A stretch of DNA of 64,000 bases from an uncultured Eubacteriales bacterium (GTDB lineage Bacteria; Bacillota; Clostridia; Oscillospirales; QAMX01): the NCBI GenBank assembly GCA_934546935.1, contig CAKTEH010000004.1, forward strand, positions 87,900 to 151,899, written 5' to 3'. Below the pieces are notes generated by a model. It did not search any database, was not told the origin of the DNA, and saw nothing but the letters and a program-made list of their open reading frames with translations. Positions within the stretch are counted from its first letter, which is position 1. Each line of letters opens with the position of its first letter. Positions 9,161 to 18,826 of this stretch are shown here, in pieces. Both the position numbers and the translations under genes were made by a program.

Positions 9161-10102
9161 ATGTGGCGGCTTTGCGGGAATACGATTGAAGAAGGGGAGA
9201 AGCGGCAGCTTTTTCTCCAAGTTGATGAAGAAATTTCTATGCCGGCAACGGCAGTTTGTGGTGCGTATCCGGGCAGGACGGTATTGATTACAGCAGGGAT
9301 CCACAGCGATGAATATCCTGGGATCGCCGGTGCGATCCGGGCAGCGGCGCGGCTTGACCCGGCGCATGTCCATGGACGGATTCTGATTGTACACTGTGTC
9401 AATGTTGCCGGTTTTTGGGCAAAGACAAGTTATGTCCCTGATGACCATGCAAATTTAAATGGGAATTATCCAGGAGACCCTTTGGGCGGGCATGGTGCAA
9501 GAATTGCGGATTTCTTTGTTCGAACGCTTTTTGGACAAGTGGATTTTATTATGGATCTGCACAGCGGAGGAAAAATGGAACCGTTAACGCCGTGCCTGTT
9601 TTTCCCGGCTGCTGCGGGGGCACGTGTCCGGGAGGCGTCGCTGTACGCAGCGCAGGCGCTGGATATTCCATATTTGATTGCGTCCAGCGCGCGAACCGGG
9701 CAGTACAGCTATGCCGCGGGCATGGGGATCCCAGGGCTGTTGGTAGAGCGCGGTGCATGCGGATTGCTGCGTGAACAATGGGTTACAGCGGTATACAGGG
9801 ATATTTTGCGGCTTTTAAGCCGTCTCGGCGTTTGCGAAGATATTGTTCCGGGACCTGTCTGTGATAAAAAGGTTTTTGAGAGGACTGTCTATCTGAGCGC
9901 TGCTGAAGATGGGCTTTGGTATCCCGCGGTTGAGGAAAACCAGTCTGTACATGAAGGCAGTCTCTTGGGACATGCAGAAGATTTTTGGGGCAATGTGACA
10001 AGGCAGTATTTTGCAGAAGCAAAAGGACGCGTTTTTTATTATACTGCAAGTCTTGCGGTGCGGGTCGGTGATCCGCTTGTTGCCTATGGCATTGAGGAAT
10101 AA
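9161..10102 (+). CDS. Succinylglutamate desuccinylase/aspartoacylase-family zinc hydrolase
   Basis: 313 residues from the ATG at 9161, preferred over 9149 because GGGGGA at 9151-9156 can serve as SD only for the later ATG. M14-type AstE/AspA fold: zinc ligands in AGIHSDEYPG (H48 and E51) and a later DLHSGG histidine, and a GLLVERG strand that should carry the catalytic glutamate. A C-terminal beta domain (VREGSLLGH-like, YYTASLAVRVGDPL) is typical of the family. It probably deacylates an N-acyl amino acid or related amide; the substrate cannot be told. Last gene of the VanW-trmL run, followed by a strong terminator. Confidence 0.82.
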   Translation: MWRLCGNTIEEGEKRQLFLQVDEEISMPATAVCGAYPGRTVLITAGIHSDEYPGIAGAIRAAARLDPAHVHGRILIVHCVNVAGFWAKTSYVPDDHANLNGNYPGDPLGGHGARIADFFVRTLFGQVDFIMDLHSGGKMEPLTPCLFFPAAAGARVREASLYAAQALDIPYLIASSARTGQYSYAAGMGIPGLLVERGACGLLREQWVTAVYRDILRLLSRLGVCEDIVPGPVCDKKVFERTVYLSAAEDGLWYPAVEENQSVHEGSLLGHAEDFWGNVTRQYFAEAKGRVFYYTASLAVRVGDPLVAYGIEE

Positions 10103-10105
10103 AGA

Positions 10106-10156
10106 ACAGCAGGGGCCGGAAACGGAAGGTTTCCGGCCCCTGCTGTATATATTTTT
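10106..10156 (+). terminator. Rho-independent terminator
   Basis: 18-bp perfect stem (10106-10123 with 10129-10146), 5-nt loop, then ATATATTTTT. It ends the run that began with the VanW gene. Confidence 0.9.
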
Positions 10157-10229
10157 CAGAAACGGGTGTAACTGAGAAACTTTGCGGCATTGTCTGTGCC
10201 TTTCAAGACGGCGTGATTAGGAAATCGCA

Positions 10230-11117
10230 TTAAAACGCTGCGTTTTCTACCTGCGCATGTGTTGGAATGGCGTCGGCAGCTCCGCAGCGGGTTACAGCCA
10301 GCGCGGCTGCTTTGGAAGCTGTGGCCATAGCGTCCGAAAGCCCTTGACCGTCAGCCAGCGCCCAGAGAAGATATCCGGTGAATGTGTCGCCCGCACCGGT
10401 TACGTCTACAGCCTTTACCCCACACGCCGGGACAAATTCTACAGTTGAATCCAGCGCGCCATAGGCTCCCTGCTCTCCAAGCGTCAGCACCACAATGCCG
10501 GGGCAGCGGACACACAGCTTTTTCAACGCTTCTTTTGCCGGCAGTTTGGCTCCGCATAACGCCGCGGCCTCGTCTTCATTGACGAGCAGGAGGTCGATCA
10601 GACTGTAATCCATAGAAAGCGCTGCCTCTGTGATGGGGGAAGGGTTATAAGCAATTTTCATTCCTGCGGATTTTGCAGCTTCAACAAGAAATGCAGTCAA
10701 ATTGGTTTCATTTTGCAGCAGCAGCAGATCGCCTGGCGAGAAATCCTGCAGGGTCTTGAGGATCTGCTCCTGTGAAAGCGTATGATTGGCGCCTGGGCAG
10801 ATCAGCATGCTGTTGCGCCCATCCGGTTCGACCTGTATGTAGGCGCAGCCACTGGGCACTTCGGTATCGACATAGATATAACGGGTATCAACGCCGGCAT
10901 CCTCCAGCTCTTGCAGGAGGAAAAGACCGTCGGGGCCGACTTTTCCTGCGTGGAAAACGGAAAGTCCCGCCCGCGCTGCAGCGACAGACTGGTTAAGCCC
11001 TTTTCCGCCGGCATGGATTTGCGGGTCTGCGGCAGCCATGCTTTCTCCCGGGCGCAGGACATGCGCAACGGGAAAGACACGATCGATATTCAGGGAGCCG
11101 AAGTTGAGCAGTTTCAT
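10230..11117 (-). CDS. rbsK: Ribokinase (PfkB family)
   Basis: 295 residues from the ATG at 11117 (SD AAGG just upstream; the open frame extends further but without homology). PfkB motifs: N-terminal GGKGLNQSVAAARAG (residues about 37-51) and C-terminal DVTGAGDTFTGYLLWAL with the catalytic aspartate. The GKGLNQ form matches ribokinases, which normally carry GGKGANQ, so D-ribose or a related pentose is the probable substrate. It stands alone on the minus strand, divergent from the pyridoxal kinase 79 bp away. No rbs transporter is nearby. Confidence 0.82.
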   Translation of the reverse strand: MKLLNFGSLNIDRVFPVAHVLRPGESMAAADPQIHAGGKGLNQSVAAARAGLSVFHAGKVGPDGLFLLQELEDAGVDTRYIYVDTEVPSGCAYIQVEPDGRNSMLICPGANHTLSQEQILKTLQDFSPGDLLLLQNETNLTAFLVEAAKSAGMKIAYNPSPITEAALSMDYSLIDLLLVNEDEAAALCGAKLPAKEALKKLCVRCPGIVVLTLGEQGAYGALDSTVEFVPACGVKAVDVTGAGDTFTGYLLWALADGQGLSDAMATASKAAALAVTRCGAADAIPTHAQVENAAF

Positions 11118-11195
11118 AGGAAGGTACCTCGCTTGACAAATCCTTGGGTTTCGATTACCATTATTTAAAAGACGCATGGCGCGGGAGGGGATAAA

Positions 11196-12032
11196 ATGAT
11201 CAAGAGGGTTGCTGCTATGCAGGACCTTTCGGGACTGGGCCACTGTTCACTCAGCGCAGCAATGGCCATATTGCCGGCGCAGGGAATCCAATGCTGCCCA
11301 GTGCCGACCTGCGTGCTCAGCACGCAGACGGATGGGTATACGGGCTACAGTTTCTGCGATTTGACGCAGGCGCTTGATGCCTACCTTGAGCATTGGATTT
11401 CGCTGCACGAGCGCTTTGATGCCGTTTATACCGGCTATTTGGGAACCCAGGCGCAGCTGAGCGCAGCCCAGCGCCTTATTTGCGCGCTGAAGGCGCCGGA
11501 TGGGATTACGCTGGTCGATCCGGTAATGGGGGACGATGGCGCTCTATATACTGGAGTCAGCCCCAAGATGCCGGACAAGATGCGGAGTTTGATAACCAGC
11601 GCAGATGTGATTACGCCGAATCTGACTGAGGCATGTTTGCTGGCTGACCGGGATTATGAGGATATTTGCCCGGAACAGACAATAAAGCTTGCCGGCGAGC
11701 TTGCGGACTTTGGACCGGGACGTGTGGTGATCAGCGGTATTTTCTCTGAGGAAAAGGTAGCTATGGCCTGTTTTGACCAGGGCCGTGCGTGTTATATTGA
11801 AAGGCCGCGTGCTGCGCAGTCCTATCCTGGCAGCGGGGATGTATTTGCCGGTGTATTGCTCGGCAGGCTTTTGTGCGGCGCACCGTTTTTTGATGCTGTG
11901 GAAGCGGCTGCGGATTTTGTTCGCATATGTGCGGATGCTTGTGTGAAAACTGCTGCGGTGCGTCGGGAGGGGCTGGTTTTCGAACCTCATTTGTACCGGC
12001 TGATACCGCGGGAGAGGGAGTGCGCGGGTTAG
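11196..12032 (+). CDS. Pyridoxamine/pyridoxal kinase (PdxY-like)
   Basis: 278 residues. Ribokinase-superfamily kinase of the pyridoxal type: it opens with RVAAMQDLSGLGHCSL, the B6-kinase signature, continues with STQTDGYTGY and TLVDPVMGDDGALY, and has SYPGSGDVFAGVLLG near residue 210, where the GTGD motif has become GSGD as in other pyridoxal kinases. Role: salvage phosphorylation of pyridoxal or pyridoxamine to the B6 cofactors. Divergent from the ribokinase-like gene. Which vitamer is preferred cannot be read from sequence. Confidence 0.88.
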   Translation: MIKRVAAMQDLSGLGHCSLSAAMAILPAQGIQCCPVPTCVLSTQTDGYTGYSFCDLTQALDAYLEHWISLHERFDAVYTGYLGTQAQLSAAQRLICALKAPDGITLVDPVMGDDGALYTGVSPKMPDKMRSLITSADVITPNLTEACLLADRDYEDICPEQTIKLAGELADFGPGRVVISGIFSEEKVAMACFDQGRACYIERPRAAQSYPGSGDVFAGVLLGRLLCGAPFFDAVEAAADFVRICADACVKTAAVRREGLVFEPHLYRLIPRERECAG

Positions 12033-12078
12033 CGCATAGGAGTTCGGATGACGCTGTCTGCGCAACGGAACGCAGCTG

Positions 12079-12780
12079 TTATTCCTGTGGTTCCTGTTTC
12101 GGGTCCGGAGTAGGATGCCCCGGACGTTTGGAAAGAATTTCCACTACGCGCCCGCAATTTTGGCAGATGATACGAAGATAGGGCTCGTTATAGCTTGCGG
12201 AAAAATTACGGCAGCCGCAGGTACATTCGACAAGAGAAAAGTTCTGCGCGTCCTCAACGGTGATTTCCGGTTTTGGGGGCACAGGCGTATTTATGCCGAG
12301 ATAGTGCATGATAAATTCAGAAATCATCATGTCGGATTCCGTGCTGTTAAGGAAATCAATTTCCTCCGGTGTGGAGACATATCCGGTTGGAAGTCCGGAT
12401 TCAGGGCATTCCAGTGCGCAAAGCGTACCGGATAATGCGCGCTCCGGTAAAAATGACGCTTCATGCCGGCGCCCGCATAATGCACACGGATATTCAACCG
12501 TCAGCACATTGTCTACAATTGCAGCCGTCAGCGCCGATTCTCCGCAAGCACATGTAATTTCCATTTTTTGCGCGCGCAGCGCAAAAACATCCAAGCTGCC
12601 GCTGACAGGCTCAAAGCAGTGTGGGCAGTCATAGGTAAATCCAAGTTGAGGTTTTACAATCAAATCAATCGCCTCATAAAAATAGGATGGGCCGGCGTCC
12701 GGCGCTGTGCAGGGAGCGTGGATCTGTTTCTCCCGGAATAGGGGATACGATGTTAGTATATGCACAAGACGCGTGTCCAA
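12079..12780 (-). CDS. Zinc-ribbon protein of unknown function
   Basis: Up to 233 residues if the TTG at 12780 is the start; there is no convincing SD, so the N-terminal 30 residues are uncertain. I do not recognise the family. It has four Cys pairs that could form two or more zinc ribbons: YDCPHC, ITCACG, YPCALCGR, and a C-terminal CTCGC with IICQNCGR. The end is proline/acid-rich. It starts 9 bp after the OGG glycosylase stop, so the two are probably co-transcribed, which weakly suggests a nucleic-acid-related role. Alternative: a CpXC-like domain protein. Confidence 0.6.
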   Translation of the reverse strand: MDTRLVHILTSYPLFREKQIHAPCTAPDAGPSYFYEAIDLIVKPQLGFTYDCPHCFEPVSGSLDVFALRAQKMEITCACGESALTAAIVDNVLTVEYPCALCGRRHEASFLPERALSGTLCALECPESGLPTGYVSTPEEIDFLNSTESDMMISEFIMHYLGINTPVPPKPEITVEDAQNFSLVECTCGCRNFSASYNEPYLRIICQNCGRVVEILSKRPGHPTPDPKQEPQE

Positions 12781-12788
12781 ATCAGGTT

Positions 12789-13613
12789 TTATTTTCGTTT
12801 TGTTTGCCTTGAATGGTAAAATATGTATTGCTGGGCAACGCCTGCGTAAGGTCCGAATGCCGACGCTGGGTCGAATCCAGCGCCATAGAGCGCTGCAATT
12901 GCTTTTTTCATCCAGGTATCCACAGGAAACGCATCCAGTCTGTGTAGCCCATAAAGCAACATGCAGTCGGCCACTTTGGAGCCGACGCCTGGAAGCAAAG
13001 TAAGTGCGCTGCGGGCCTCCTCCAGGCCAAGTGCGGGTAATTTTGTGAAGTCAAGTTCTCCATTGACAACGGCACGGGCTGCAGCGAGCAGATATGGCGC
13101 ACGGTATCCGCAGCGCAGGCACTCGAGCTCCCCGATATCCAGCTGCGCAAGCTTTTGTGCGGAAGGGAAGCTGTAGATACCCGGTTCGATTTGTTCGCCG
13201 AAATTTTTGCAGAGCCTGCTGACGATCAGGCGAATGCGGGGAATATTGTTGCATTGAGAAAGAATGAAGGAACATAAGGTTTCCCATGGGTCCTGATGCA
13301 GAATACGGATCCCGGCGCCATAACGTACACAGGCTTCGGTTTGCTTATCGATTGATACGCTCTTGCGGATTGCTGCGTAATCACGTTCCAGGTCGAAGTA
13401 GTGTTTCCAGATTTGCTCGAATTCATCCATACTGCAGTCAAGATACAGTATGCCGTCTTTATAGGCAAGCTCCAGGGATTTTCCAAATGCCACCCCACGA
13501 TAATGTTCTTCTCCAAGCGCTTCCCAGCGGAAACACTGCCCGCATTCGAAAGTCTGGGCCAGAGAAAAAATATCGCAAACCGGATACGACAGCGTGTTTG
13601 TATGAAAAGACAT
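12789..13613 (-). CDS. 8-oxoguanine DNA glycosylase (OGG1 family)
   Basis: 274 residues. Base-excision repair glycosylase/AP-lyase. The N-terminal domain carries QTFECGQCFRW, typical of OGG1-type enzymes. The helix-hairpin-helix is LLPGVGSKVADC with the catalytic lysine K213, and the conserved aspartate D232 lies 19 residues later in DAFPVDTW, the same spacing as in human OGG1 (K249/D268). The C-terminal GVAQQYIFYHSR is also typical. It overlaps no neighbour and is followed by the zinc-ribbon gene. Divergent from DUF6062 with only 38 bp between starts. Confidence 0.93.
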   Translation of the reverse strand: MSFHTNTLSYPVCDIFSLAQTFECGQCFRWEALGEEHYRGVAFGKSLELAYKDGILYLDCSMDEFEQIWKHYFDLERDYAAIRKSVSIDKQTEACVRYGAGIRILHQDPWETLCSFILSQCNNIPRIRLIVSRLCKNFGEQIEPGIYSFPSAQKLAQLDIGELECLRCGYRAPYLLAAARAVVNGELDFTKLPALGLEEARSALTLLPGVGSKVADCMLLYGLHRLDAFPVDTWMKKAIAALYGAGFDPASAFGPYAGVAQQYIFYHSRQTKRK

Positions 13614-13651
13614 TTGTCAGACACCTGCTTTCATGAATAAACGGAGGAAAT

Positions 13652-14395
13652 ATGAAGGAAACAATTTATACCATCCCGATCAACGAGGCGTTTGAACAGC
13701 GTGACGGCTGTCCTTTATGCCGTCTGCGCAGGAAACTGGAGCATGACAGCCTGGACTATATCCTGGGCGCGGCTATGATGGAACCGGAGGTGCGCATGGA
13801 AACCAATCGTAAAGGTTTCTGCGCAGCGCATTATCAAACGATGCTGGGAATGAACCGAAAGCTGAGTCTTGCGCTGACGCTGGAAAGCCGCCTTGCGCAA
13901 CTTTCGCAGTACCTCGACGCTGATATGAAAAGAGCTTCTGGCCGGGGGATTGGCGCAGCCAAAAGTACGCGCGGCGCACTGCGCGAGAGTGCGGAGAGCT
14001 GCTACGTGTGTAGCCGTATTGCATTTTTTGAAGAACATTATTTCCGAAATATTTTTCATATGTGGAAGACGATGCCGCAGTTTCATCTGCTGTTGATGGA
14101 ACAGCCGTATTTCTGCCTTTCTCATGCGGCAAAGCTAATGGATCTGGCACCTGCAGCGTTGGGAAAGAAAGCAGGAGCAGAGTTTGTGCGCATTGTAGCG
14201 GAGATGACAAAAAATTACTTGTCTGAGCTGAGCGGCGATGTTTCCGCTTTCTGTAAAAGCTTTGATTACCGGTCTTCGGGCGTTGTACTTCGCGCTGATC
14301 AGAAGGCGGCACCGGAACGCGCTATTGAATTTTTAAGCGGCTACCGGGACGCTTCCGGCACAGATGGGACGCAGAATACGGGTACGCAGGTTTAG
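13652..14395 (+). CDS. DUF6062 family protein
   Basis: 247 residues, SD GGAGG. It consists of two similar cysteine modules: C20-x2-C23 with C57-x2-H60, and C117-x2-C120 with C155-x2-H158. Each looks like a metal site contributed by a CxxC and a CxxH about 35 residues later. The regions between are helical. This matches what I know as DUF6062, a Clostridial family of unknown function. The gene is monocistronic: it starts next to the OGG gene in the opposite direction and ends at a hairpin shared with polC. Confidence 0.72.
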   Translation: MKETIYTIPINEAFEQRDGCPLCRLRRKLEHDSLDYILGAAMMEPEVRMETNRKGFCAAHYQTMLGMNRKLSLALTLESRLAQLSQYLDADMKRASGRGIGAAKSTRGALRESAESCYVCSRIAFFEEHYFRNIFHMWKTMPQFHLLLMEQPYFCLSHAAKLMDLAPAALGKKAGAEFVRIVAEMTKNYLSELSGDVSAFCKSFDYRSSGVVLRADQKAAPERAIEFLSGYRDASGTDGTQNTGTQV

Positions 14396-14492
14396 ACGCT
14401 GGCGTGGCTGGGAATATTCCAAAAATCGATGAGATTACTGCGCTTTTCATGAATATCGTGGAAATTCGACAAAAACAGGAAAAAGAAAAATA

Positions 14493-14530
14493 CAAAAAGC
14501 AGTGCGGCAGCAGATCCGCACTGCTTTTTG
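14493..14530. terminator. Bidirectional terminator between DUF6062 and polC
   Basis: 15-bp perfect stem (14493-14507 with 14516-14530) flanked by A5 on the left and T5 on the right, so it works on both strands. The polC stop codon begins at 14531, so the stem abuts it directly. Confidence 0.85.
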
Positions 14531-17500
14531 TTACAGGTCGAACATACTGATCTGATCGGATTTCGGCAGCGATGCAAAGGCGCCAAGGTTTTCCAGGGAA
14601 TCGATAAGCGTTTTGGAAACTTTGGAGCAACGCAGGGAGAAGTCCTCTATGCTGGAAAATTCATGGTCTTCGCGTTCGCGGACAATGTCCTGCGCAGCGG
14701 TCAGCCCCAGTCCTGGCAGGCTCGTAAGCGGCGGAATCAGGCTGTCGCCGTCGATCAGGAAACTGTCGGCAGCGGAACGGTAGATATCCAGTTTTCCAAA
14801 CCGGAAGCCGCGTTTATAGTATTCATACACGACTTCAAGTGTGACGACCGTATCTTTTTCATTGGCGGTGGCGTCGGGCTTTGTGGAAAGCTCTTTATAT
14901 AAGCGCCGGGTTTCATCGATGCCGCCGCTCATAGTGCGCACGTCGAACCCGACGGCGCGAATGGAGAAGTATGCGCTGTAAAACGGCAGCGGGTAATGTA
15001 CTTTATACCAAGCAATGCGGAAAGCCATGAGCACATATGCGACTGCATGCGCTTTCGGGTAGAGATATTTGATCTTCAGACAGGAATCGATATACCATTG
15101 CGGTACGCCGTGCTGCTGCATAATTTCGATGGTTTCCGGAATAATCCCTTTTCCCTTCCGGATCGCCTCACTGGTCTTGAAGGAAAGGGATGGATCCATA
15201 CCCTTATCAATCAGGAACATGGTAATATCGTCGCGCGCAGAGATGACTTCGTTCAGGGTGGCTGTGCCGTCCTTAATCAGTTCAGCGGCATTGCCCATCC
15301 AGACGTCCGTACCATGTGAAAGGCCGGAAATGCGCACCAAGCCGTCAAAATTGTGCGGCTGGGTGTCAATAAGCATCTGCCGTGCAAACTGCGTACCGAA
15401 TTCCGGCACTGCGGCAGCGCCAGTAACGCCCAGAATCTCGTCTGGCTCCAGCGGCGTCCCGTTTTTATCGCGCAGATGGCGGATGTCCGTGAAAATTCCG
15501 ACCGTATCCGGATCGTCAAGGGGGATTTCTGTTGCCTTATAGCCGGTCATGTCCTCAATATGTTTGATAATCGTAGGATTATCATGGCCTAGCATATCCA
15601 GCTTCAGCAGATTGTCATGGATGGAATGAAAGTCGAAATGTGTGGTAATGATATCGGAATTGACATCATCAGCGGGGTGCTGTACGGGGCAAAATTCGTA
15701 GATCGTACGGTCACGCGGGACAATGATCAAGCCGCCCGGATGTTGGCCGGTGGTACGTTTGACGCCGGTGCAGCCAATGGTCAGGCGGTTGATTTCTGAT
15801 TTGGATAATTCCAATCCTCTTTCTTCTGCATATTTGCGTACAAAGCCATAGGCGGTTTTATCGGCAATGGTGCCTATGGTTCCCGCTTTGAAAACCTGCC
15901 CTTCGCCGAACAGTTCAACACAGTCACGGTGTGCCTGGGTTTGATATTCACCCGAGAAATTGAGATCAATATCCGGCTCTTTTTCCGCATTGAACCCTAA
16001 AAAAGTGAAAAACGGGATATTAAAACCGTCTTTCCGGTAAGGCTTACCGCAGACCGGGCAGGTTTTATCCGGCATATCCGCACCACAGCCGTATTTTTCA
16101 TGATCTCCGAACTCCATATTCCGGCAGCTACAGATATAATGCGGGGGAAGCGGGTTGACTTCTGTAATTCCGCAAAAATAAGCTACGACAGAACTTCCAA
16201 CCGAACCGCGCGAGCCAACCAGATAACCGGCGTCATTAGACTTTTTGATTAGTTTTTGTGCCGTCATATACATGACGTCAAAGCCGTTATTGATAATTGG
16301 CTTTAATTCGGCTTCAATGCGCTGGGCAATTGTCTCGGGAAGCGGATTGCCGTAGATCTCATATGCCTTTTCATAACAGATGCGTTGCAGATCCTCGGCG
16401 GAATGTTCAATGGAAGGCGGGTAAGTACCCGAAGGTACAGGTCGGATTTCTTCACATAAATCGGCAATACGGTTTGGGACATCTACAACAACCTCGTGTG
16501 CTTTTGCTGCGCCGAGATAGGAGAACTCCTCCAGCATTTCCTGGGTTGGCTTAAAATACAGCGGCGGCTGATTGTCAGCGTCGGAAAACCCCTGCCCGGC
16601 CATGAGGATGCGCCGGAAGGCTTCGTCGCGGGGTTCCAGGAAGTGCACGTCGCCGGTTGCGGCAACTGGGATATTCAGACTCTGGCCGAGACGGACGATT
16701 GTTTCGTTAAAACTGCGCAGTTCGGCTTCATCTGCGGCCATCCCTTCGCGCAGCATGAAACGGTTGTTGCCGATGGGCTGTATTTCAAGATAATCGTAAT
16801 AAGAAGCAATTTTTTTCAGCTCGCCCCATGGCCGTTTTGCCACGACGGCACGGAACAGCTCGCCTGCCTCACAGGCGGAACCAAAGATCAGCCCCTCCCG
16901 ATGCTGGTCAAGCAGGGAACGGGGGATGATGGGACGTTTTTTAAAATGGTGCAGATGCGCCTCGGATACCAATATGTACAGATTTTTCAGCCCGGTCATG
17001 TTTTTGACCAGGATAATAAAATGATAGGAGGTGTTGGAAGCACTGCGGTCACGCAGGGCAAGGTTGATGTCCTGAATGTCCTGCACGCCGGAGGAAGCCA
17101 GTTCGGATAAAAATTTAATCAGGATTTTTCCGGTTGTTTCCGCATCGTCGCAGGCGCGGTGATGGTTAAAATCCCCCACACCCAGCGCTTCGGCAACATC
17201 GTTGAGCTTGTGATGGCGCTGATGCGGCAGCAGGGCGCGCGACAATGGAAGGGTATCGACAGAGGTAAATTCGCGTTCACAGCCCAGCTGTTCACAATTA
17301 TAAGCGATAAAACCGACATCAAAATCTGCATTATGCGCGGCAACAGGACGCTCGCCGATGAAATCCAGAAAGCGCGGAAGTACGGTTTCGACTGGTGCGG
17401 CGTCTGCGACCATATCGTCGGAAATACCTGTAAGCTGGGTAATATTGGCGGGTATCGGCTTGCCGGGATTGACAAATTCCGAAAAACGGTCAATAATTTT

Positions 17501-18826
17501 GCCGTTTCGGATTATTACAGCGCCGATTTCAATAATACGTTCCGTATCCGGTTTGAAGCCGGTCGTTTCGAGGTCAAAAACGACAATTTCTCCGTCGAGC
17601 GGGCAATGCATGGAACCCTTGACCGGGCCGATAAGGTCATTTACATAATATGCTTCGACACCATAAATTACTTTAATCCCGGCTTTTTTCGCCGCATTCA
17701 TTGCTTCCGGGAATGCTTGGACAACGCCATGATCCGTAATGGCAATGGCGCGGTGGCCCCATTTTGCAGCCTGTTTGATCAGATCGGTAGCAGAACTAAC
17801 GGCATCCATCGAACTCATGGTAGTATGCAGGTGCAGCTCGACGCGTTTGTCAGTGGCCGTATCATTGCGTTCAGTACGCTGGGCTTTTAAGATGCAGCTT
17901 GGGGTCAGGACAAGTTCTTTTTCAAAATTATTGTATGAGACGCGGCCCTGTACGCAAACGGTCATACCGGGTTTGATCGCATCCATTACCGGCGCGGCTT
18001 TCTCTACATCCATGGATTTGGAAATGCGCAGAGAACCGGTATAATCGGTAATGCAGAAATTGACAATACCAAGATTGCGGGATGGAACGTTTTCGCGCGG
18101 TTTGGTAGTAATATTACGATGTTCAGCAGCAAAAACATCCCCGGTCACACTGACATAACCGAGATCCATTGTCAATTCAGAAATATATACCGGTGCATCT
18201 TTTCCGGGTTTTCCCCAGATTATGTTGCTGTCGCCGGCGGAGCCCGGGACGAATTTCGGCGCAGCAGGCATAACTTTCTTTGGCGCTTCTTCTTTTGGAC
18301 GGGGCATCTGTTCGATGATCTTGGAAAGAATCTCGTCTTTATTAAAAGAAGTGTCGGCATGTCCGTCTGTGAAGCTAACCTTCATGCGCAGAGAAAAACG
18401 TTCTTCAAGCAGCTGCTCGATACGGCGGTCTGCGCCGCAGTGGCACAATATATCGCTTCCTCCACCGCGCAACGCAATAGAAAGCGTATGCTGCTGTAGA
18501 TCGGCGCTGCTTTGCGCGCCATTAAGGAAGCCGTTGGTTGCCGGGAATTCCTTTTTGATTTGGGCATAGAGCGCAGGAAGCGCATCCATGGAAAAAGCTT
18601 CAGGAACTCGCAATTCAATGGAAAATTGATCCAGGCTGTAAAGTTTTCGGATTGCATCTTCAACCTGAGAAAGGAAAGACACAGGCTGCGGGCTTGTGGC
18701 ATGGACAATAATGGCGTTCCCAGCCCGGTCGCCGGTCATAGCGTCCACGCAGATGCGGGCGAACTGCGCCTCAAATGCAGGCGGCGGGGTATACAATTTG
18801 AAAATTCTGCCAAGCGGCGTACTCAT
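14531..18826 (-). CDS. polC: DNA polymerase III alpha subunit, PolC type
   Basis: 1431 residues, full length for the Gram-positive replicative polymerase. In order: N-terminal domain, an OB-fold at about 215-315, a PHP domain starting with HLHT at 332-335, which is interrupted by the DEDD proofreading exonuclease (FDLETTG at 417-423, later HNADFDVGF), then the remaining PHP, the polymerase palm with DIDLNFSGEYQ, a Cys4-type zinc site (CSCRN, CGAD, CPVCGK), and a C-terminal helix-hairpin-helix region (LPGLGLTAAQDI). Its ATG overlaps the ispG stop as ATGA, so it is the last gene of the pyrH-ispG operon. Confidence 0.98.
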   Translation of the reverse strand: MSTPLGRIFKLYTPPPAFEAQFARICVDAMTGDRAGNAIIVHATSPQPVSFLSQVEDAIRKLYSLDQFSIELRVPEAFSMDALPALYAQIKKEFPATNGFLNGAQSSADLQQHTLSIALRGGGSDILCHCGADRRIEQLLEERFSLRMKVSFTDGHADTSFNKDEILSKIIEQMPRPKEEAPKKVMPAAPKFVPGSAGDSNIIWGKPGKDAPVYISELTMDLGYVSVTGDVFAAEHRNITTKPRENVPSRNLGIVNFCITDYTGSLRISKSMDVEKAAPVMDAIKPGMTVCVQGRVSYNNFEKELVLTPSCILKAQRTERNDTATDKRVELHLHTTMSSMDAVSSATDLIKQAAKWGHRAIAITDHGVVQAFPEAMNAAKKAGIKVIYGVEAYYVNDLIGPVKGSMHCPLDGEIVVFDLETTGFKPDTERIIEIGAVIIRNGKIIDRFSEFVNPGKPIPANITQLTGISDDMVADAAPVETVLPRFLDFIGERPVAAHNADFDVGFIAYNCEQLGCEREFTSVDTLPLSRALLPHQRHHKLNDVAEALGVGDFNHHRACDDAETTGKILIKFLSELASSGVQDIQDINLALRDRSASNTSYHFIILVKNMTGLKNLYILVSEAHLHHFKKRPIIPRSLLDQHREGLIFGSACEAGELFRAVVAKRPWGELKKIASYYDYLEIQPIGNNRFMLREGMAADEAELRSFNETIVRLGQSLNIPVAATGDVHFLEPRDEAFRRILMAGQGFSDADNQPPLYFKPTQEMLEEFSYLGAAKAHEVVVDVPNRIADLCEEIRPVPSGTYPPSIEHSAEDLQRICYEKAYEIYGNPLPETIAQRIEAELKPIINNGFDVMYMTAQKLIKKSNDAGYLVGSRGSVGSSVVAYFCGITEVNPLPPHYICSCRNMEFGDHEKYGCGADMPDKTCPVCGKPYRKDGFNIPFFTFLGFNAEKEPDIDLNFSGEYQTQAHRDCVELFGEGQVFKAGTIGTIADKTAYGFVRKYAEERGLELSKSEINRLTIGCTGVKRTTGQHPGGLIIVPRDRTIYEFCPVQHPADDVNSDIITTHFDFHSIHDNLLKLDMLGHDNPTIIKHIEDMTGYKATEIPLDDPDTVGIFTDIRHLRDKNGTPLEPDEILGVTGAAAVPEFGTQFARQMLIDTQPHNFDGLVRISGLSHGTDVWMGNAAELIKDGTATLNEVISARDDITMFLIDKGMDPSLSFKTSEAIRKGKGIIPETIEIMQQHGVPQWYIDSCLKIKYLYPKAHAVAYVLMAFRIAWYKVHYPLPFYSAYFSIRAVGFDVRTMSGGIDETRRLYKELSTKPDATANEKDTVVTLEVVYEYYKRGFRFGKLDIYRSAADSFLIDGDSLIPPLTSLPGLGLTAAQDIVREREDHEFSSIEDFSLRCSKVSKTLIDSLENLGAFASLPKSDQISMFDL

